Shown here: in pieces, positions 18,864-19,891 of the stretch | Position numbering within the stretch: the first letter of the stretch is position 1 | Layout: each line of letters begins with the position of its first letter | Source: Fiminaster sp050874705 | Lineage (GTDB): Bacteria > Bacillota_I > Bacilli_A > RFN20 > CAG-826 | Assembly: GCA_050874705.1 (NCBI GenBank) | Contig: JBNMLE010000015.1 | Location: forward strand, 1 to 19,891 | Direction of reading: 5' to 3' | Length of the DNA: 19,891 bases | Translations under genes and position numbers: made by a program | Notes under the pieces: model-generated | What the model saw: only the letters and a program-made list of their open reading frames with translations | Database searches by the model: none | Told to the model about the DNA's origin: nothing

Positions 18864-19891
18864 ATGGACTATAGAACTTTGCTTAACGAAAATCAATATA
18901 AGGCAGTCTCAACAGACAAACAATATGTTCGAGTGATTGCAGGCGCAGGAAGCGGAAAAACACGTGTTTTAACATATCGTCTTTCTTATTTAATTAGTGA
19001 AATGGGTGTTGATCCATTTTCAATCGTAGCAATTGCATTTACGAATAAAGTTGCGCAAGAAATGAAACAACGCGCATCATCACTTCTCGGTCCTGAAGCA
19101 AGCGGTTTATCTGTTTCAACATTCCATAGTTTTTGTGCACGTTTTTTAAGAAAAGAAATCGATGTCTTAGGCTTTCCAAATAATTTCACTATTATGGATG
19201 AAGAAGACACAACAACTTTAATTAAAAATATTGGTGTGGAAAAGGGTTATAAGAAAAATGATGAAATTGTAAAATACGCTATTTCATATATTTCATATAA
19301 TAAATGTAACGGAATATTTCCTGATGATATTAAAGTAAGTTCTTTACATAACGAATTAGAGAAAAAAGCTCTTGTTTTTTATCATGAATATGAAGAAAGA
19401 AAAGAAGCAATGCTTTCTTTAGATTTCGACGATCTTCTTTTGAAGACAATTAAGATATTAGAAGAATATCCAGAAGTTCGTGAAAAATGGCAAAGAAGAA
19501 TTACAAATATTCTTATTGATGAATTTCAGGATACGAATGATATCCAATTTAAATTAATTAAGCTTTTAATGAATTATAGAACTTCTTTATATGTTGTTGG
19601 CGATCCAGACCAAACAATTTATACATGGAGAGGCGCAAATCAAAACATCATCATGGATTTTCCTAAAACATTTCCAAATGTCGAAACAATTATCCTTGAT
19701 AGAAATTATCGTTCAACAAAAGCAATTCTTGATTGCGCTAACAAATTAATTTCACATAATAAGAAAAGAGTTCCAAAAGCACTTTATACTGAGAATAATA
19801 ATGGCGAAAAAGTTTCTTTAAATATTTTATATTCAAGAGACCAAGAGGCAAAATTTGTAATTGATCAAATCGAACAACTCCATCTAAAAGG
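18864..19891 (+). CDS. pcrA: PcrA/UvrD-family DNA helicase, 5' part only (cut by window edge)
   Basis: The open frame of 342 codons runs off the right edge. It is the N-terminal half of a superfamily 1A 3'-5' helicase, used in nucleotide excision repair and in clearing RecA or stalled complexes. Motifs in order: Q motif LNENQYKAVST, Walker A AGAGSGKT (residues 26-33), Ia IAFTNKVAQEMKQR, Ib STFHSFCARFLR, Walker B ILIDEFQDTN, III VVGDPDQTIYTWRGA, and IV LDRNYRST. The family is about 700-750 residues, so about half is visible. PcrA is the most likely member in a Firmicute, but UvrD and other paralogues share these motifs and the C-terminal half would be needed to separate them. Confidence 0.9.
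   Translation, partial: MDYRTLLNENQYKAVSTDKQYVRVIAGAGSGKTRVLTYRLSYLISEMGVDPFSIVAIAFTNKVAQEMKQRASSLLGPEASGLSVSTFHSFCARFLRKEIDVLGFPNNFTIMDEEDTTTLIKNIGVEKGYKKNDEIVKYAISYISYNKCNGIFPDDIKVSSLHNELEKKALVFYHEYEERKEAMLSLDFDDLLLKTIKILEEYPEVREKWQRRITNILIDEFQDTNDIQFKLIKLLMNYRTSLYVVGDPDQTIYTWRGANQNIIMDFPKTFPNVETIILDRNYRSTKAILDCANKLISHNKKRVPKALYTENNNGEKVSLNILYSRDQEAKFVIDQIEQLHLK

Noticed and set aside
1..19891. Mycoplasma-type genetic code (TGA as Trp)
   Set aside because: TGG is used for Trp throughout and TGA ends two well-defined genes (7114-8232 and 10142-10738) at operon-like overlaps.

Overview
The window is AT-rich (roughly 30% GC by eye) and comes from a low-GC Firmicutes/Tenericutes-type bacterium. 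Supporting signs are a TPP riboswitch with an ECF-type thiamine transporter (ThiT), a YumC-like ferredoxin-NADP reductase, an Ntdp (DUF402) protein, a PcrA/UvrD helicase, many lipobox-type lipoproteins and AGGAGG-like ribosome binding sites. Trp is encoded by TGG and TGA is used as a stop (ends of the genes at 7114-8232 and 10142-10738), so the code is standard, not Mycoplasma code 4. A gut Bacilli/Erysipelotrichia/RF39-like lineage is my best guess; I cannot place it more precisely. No insertion sequence, prophage, CRISPR array, rRNA or tRNA was seen.

Layout. (1) 1-3718: the edge of a surface-polysaccharide locus, with a truncated Wzx-like flippase on the minus strand and two GT4-type glycosyltransferases in convergent orientation whose 3' ends overlap. 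(2) 3771-7017: uracil-DNA glycosylase, then a TPP riboswitch controlling a ThiT protein with an unusual N-terminal membrane extension, then a MATE-type exporter with its own good promoter. (3) 7114-9624: a DUF3137-like membrane protein translationally coupled to an Ntdp/DUF402 phosphatase, facing a ferredoxin-NADP reductase gene that overlaps it at the 3' ends. (4) 9681-12196: a compact tsaE-tsaB-rimI-tsaD operon for the tRNA t6A modification. (5) 12239-13831: asnS followed by a 52-residue membrane microprotein and a terminator. (6) 13884-16212: a secreted clostripain-family (C11) lipoprotein with a 26-serine linker and two small tandem lipoproteins. (7) 16217-18258: a minus-strand operon of three membrane proteins of unknown function. 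(8) 18338-18784: a thioredoxin-fold lipoprotein. (9) 18864 to the end: the N-terminal part of a PcrA/UvrD helicase.

How the parts work together. The riboswitch-thiT unit senses and imports thiamine. The tsa operon makes t6A37 on ANN-reading tRNAs and carries rimI between tsaB and tsaD; asnS, which charges one of those tRNAs, lies directly downstream behind its own promoter. The lipoproteins, the C11 protease and the membrane operon are an envelope-facing block without an assigned pathway.

Two signals recur across the window. Many genes have an extended -10 promoter (TGN followed by a TATAAT-like hexamer) with little -35. In several of these the -10 lies only 6-8 bases before the start codon and no Shine-Dalgarno is present, so those messages are probably leaderless or nearly so, while neighbouring genes have ordinary leaders with a clear Shine-Dalgarno.
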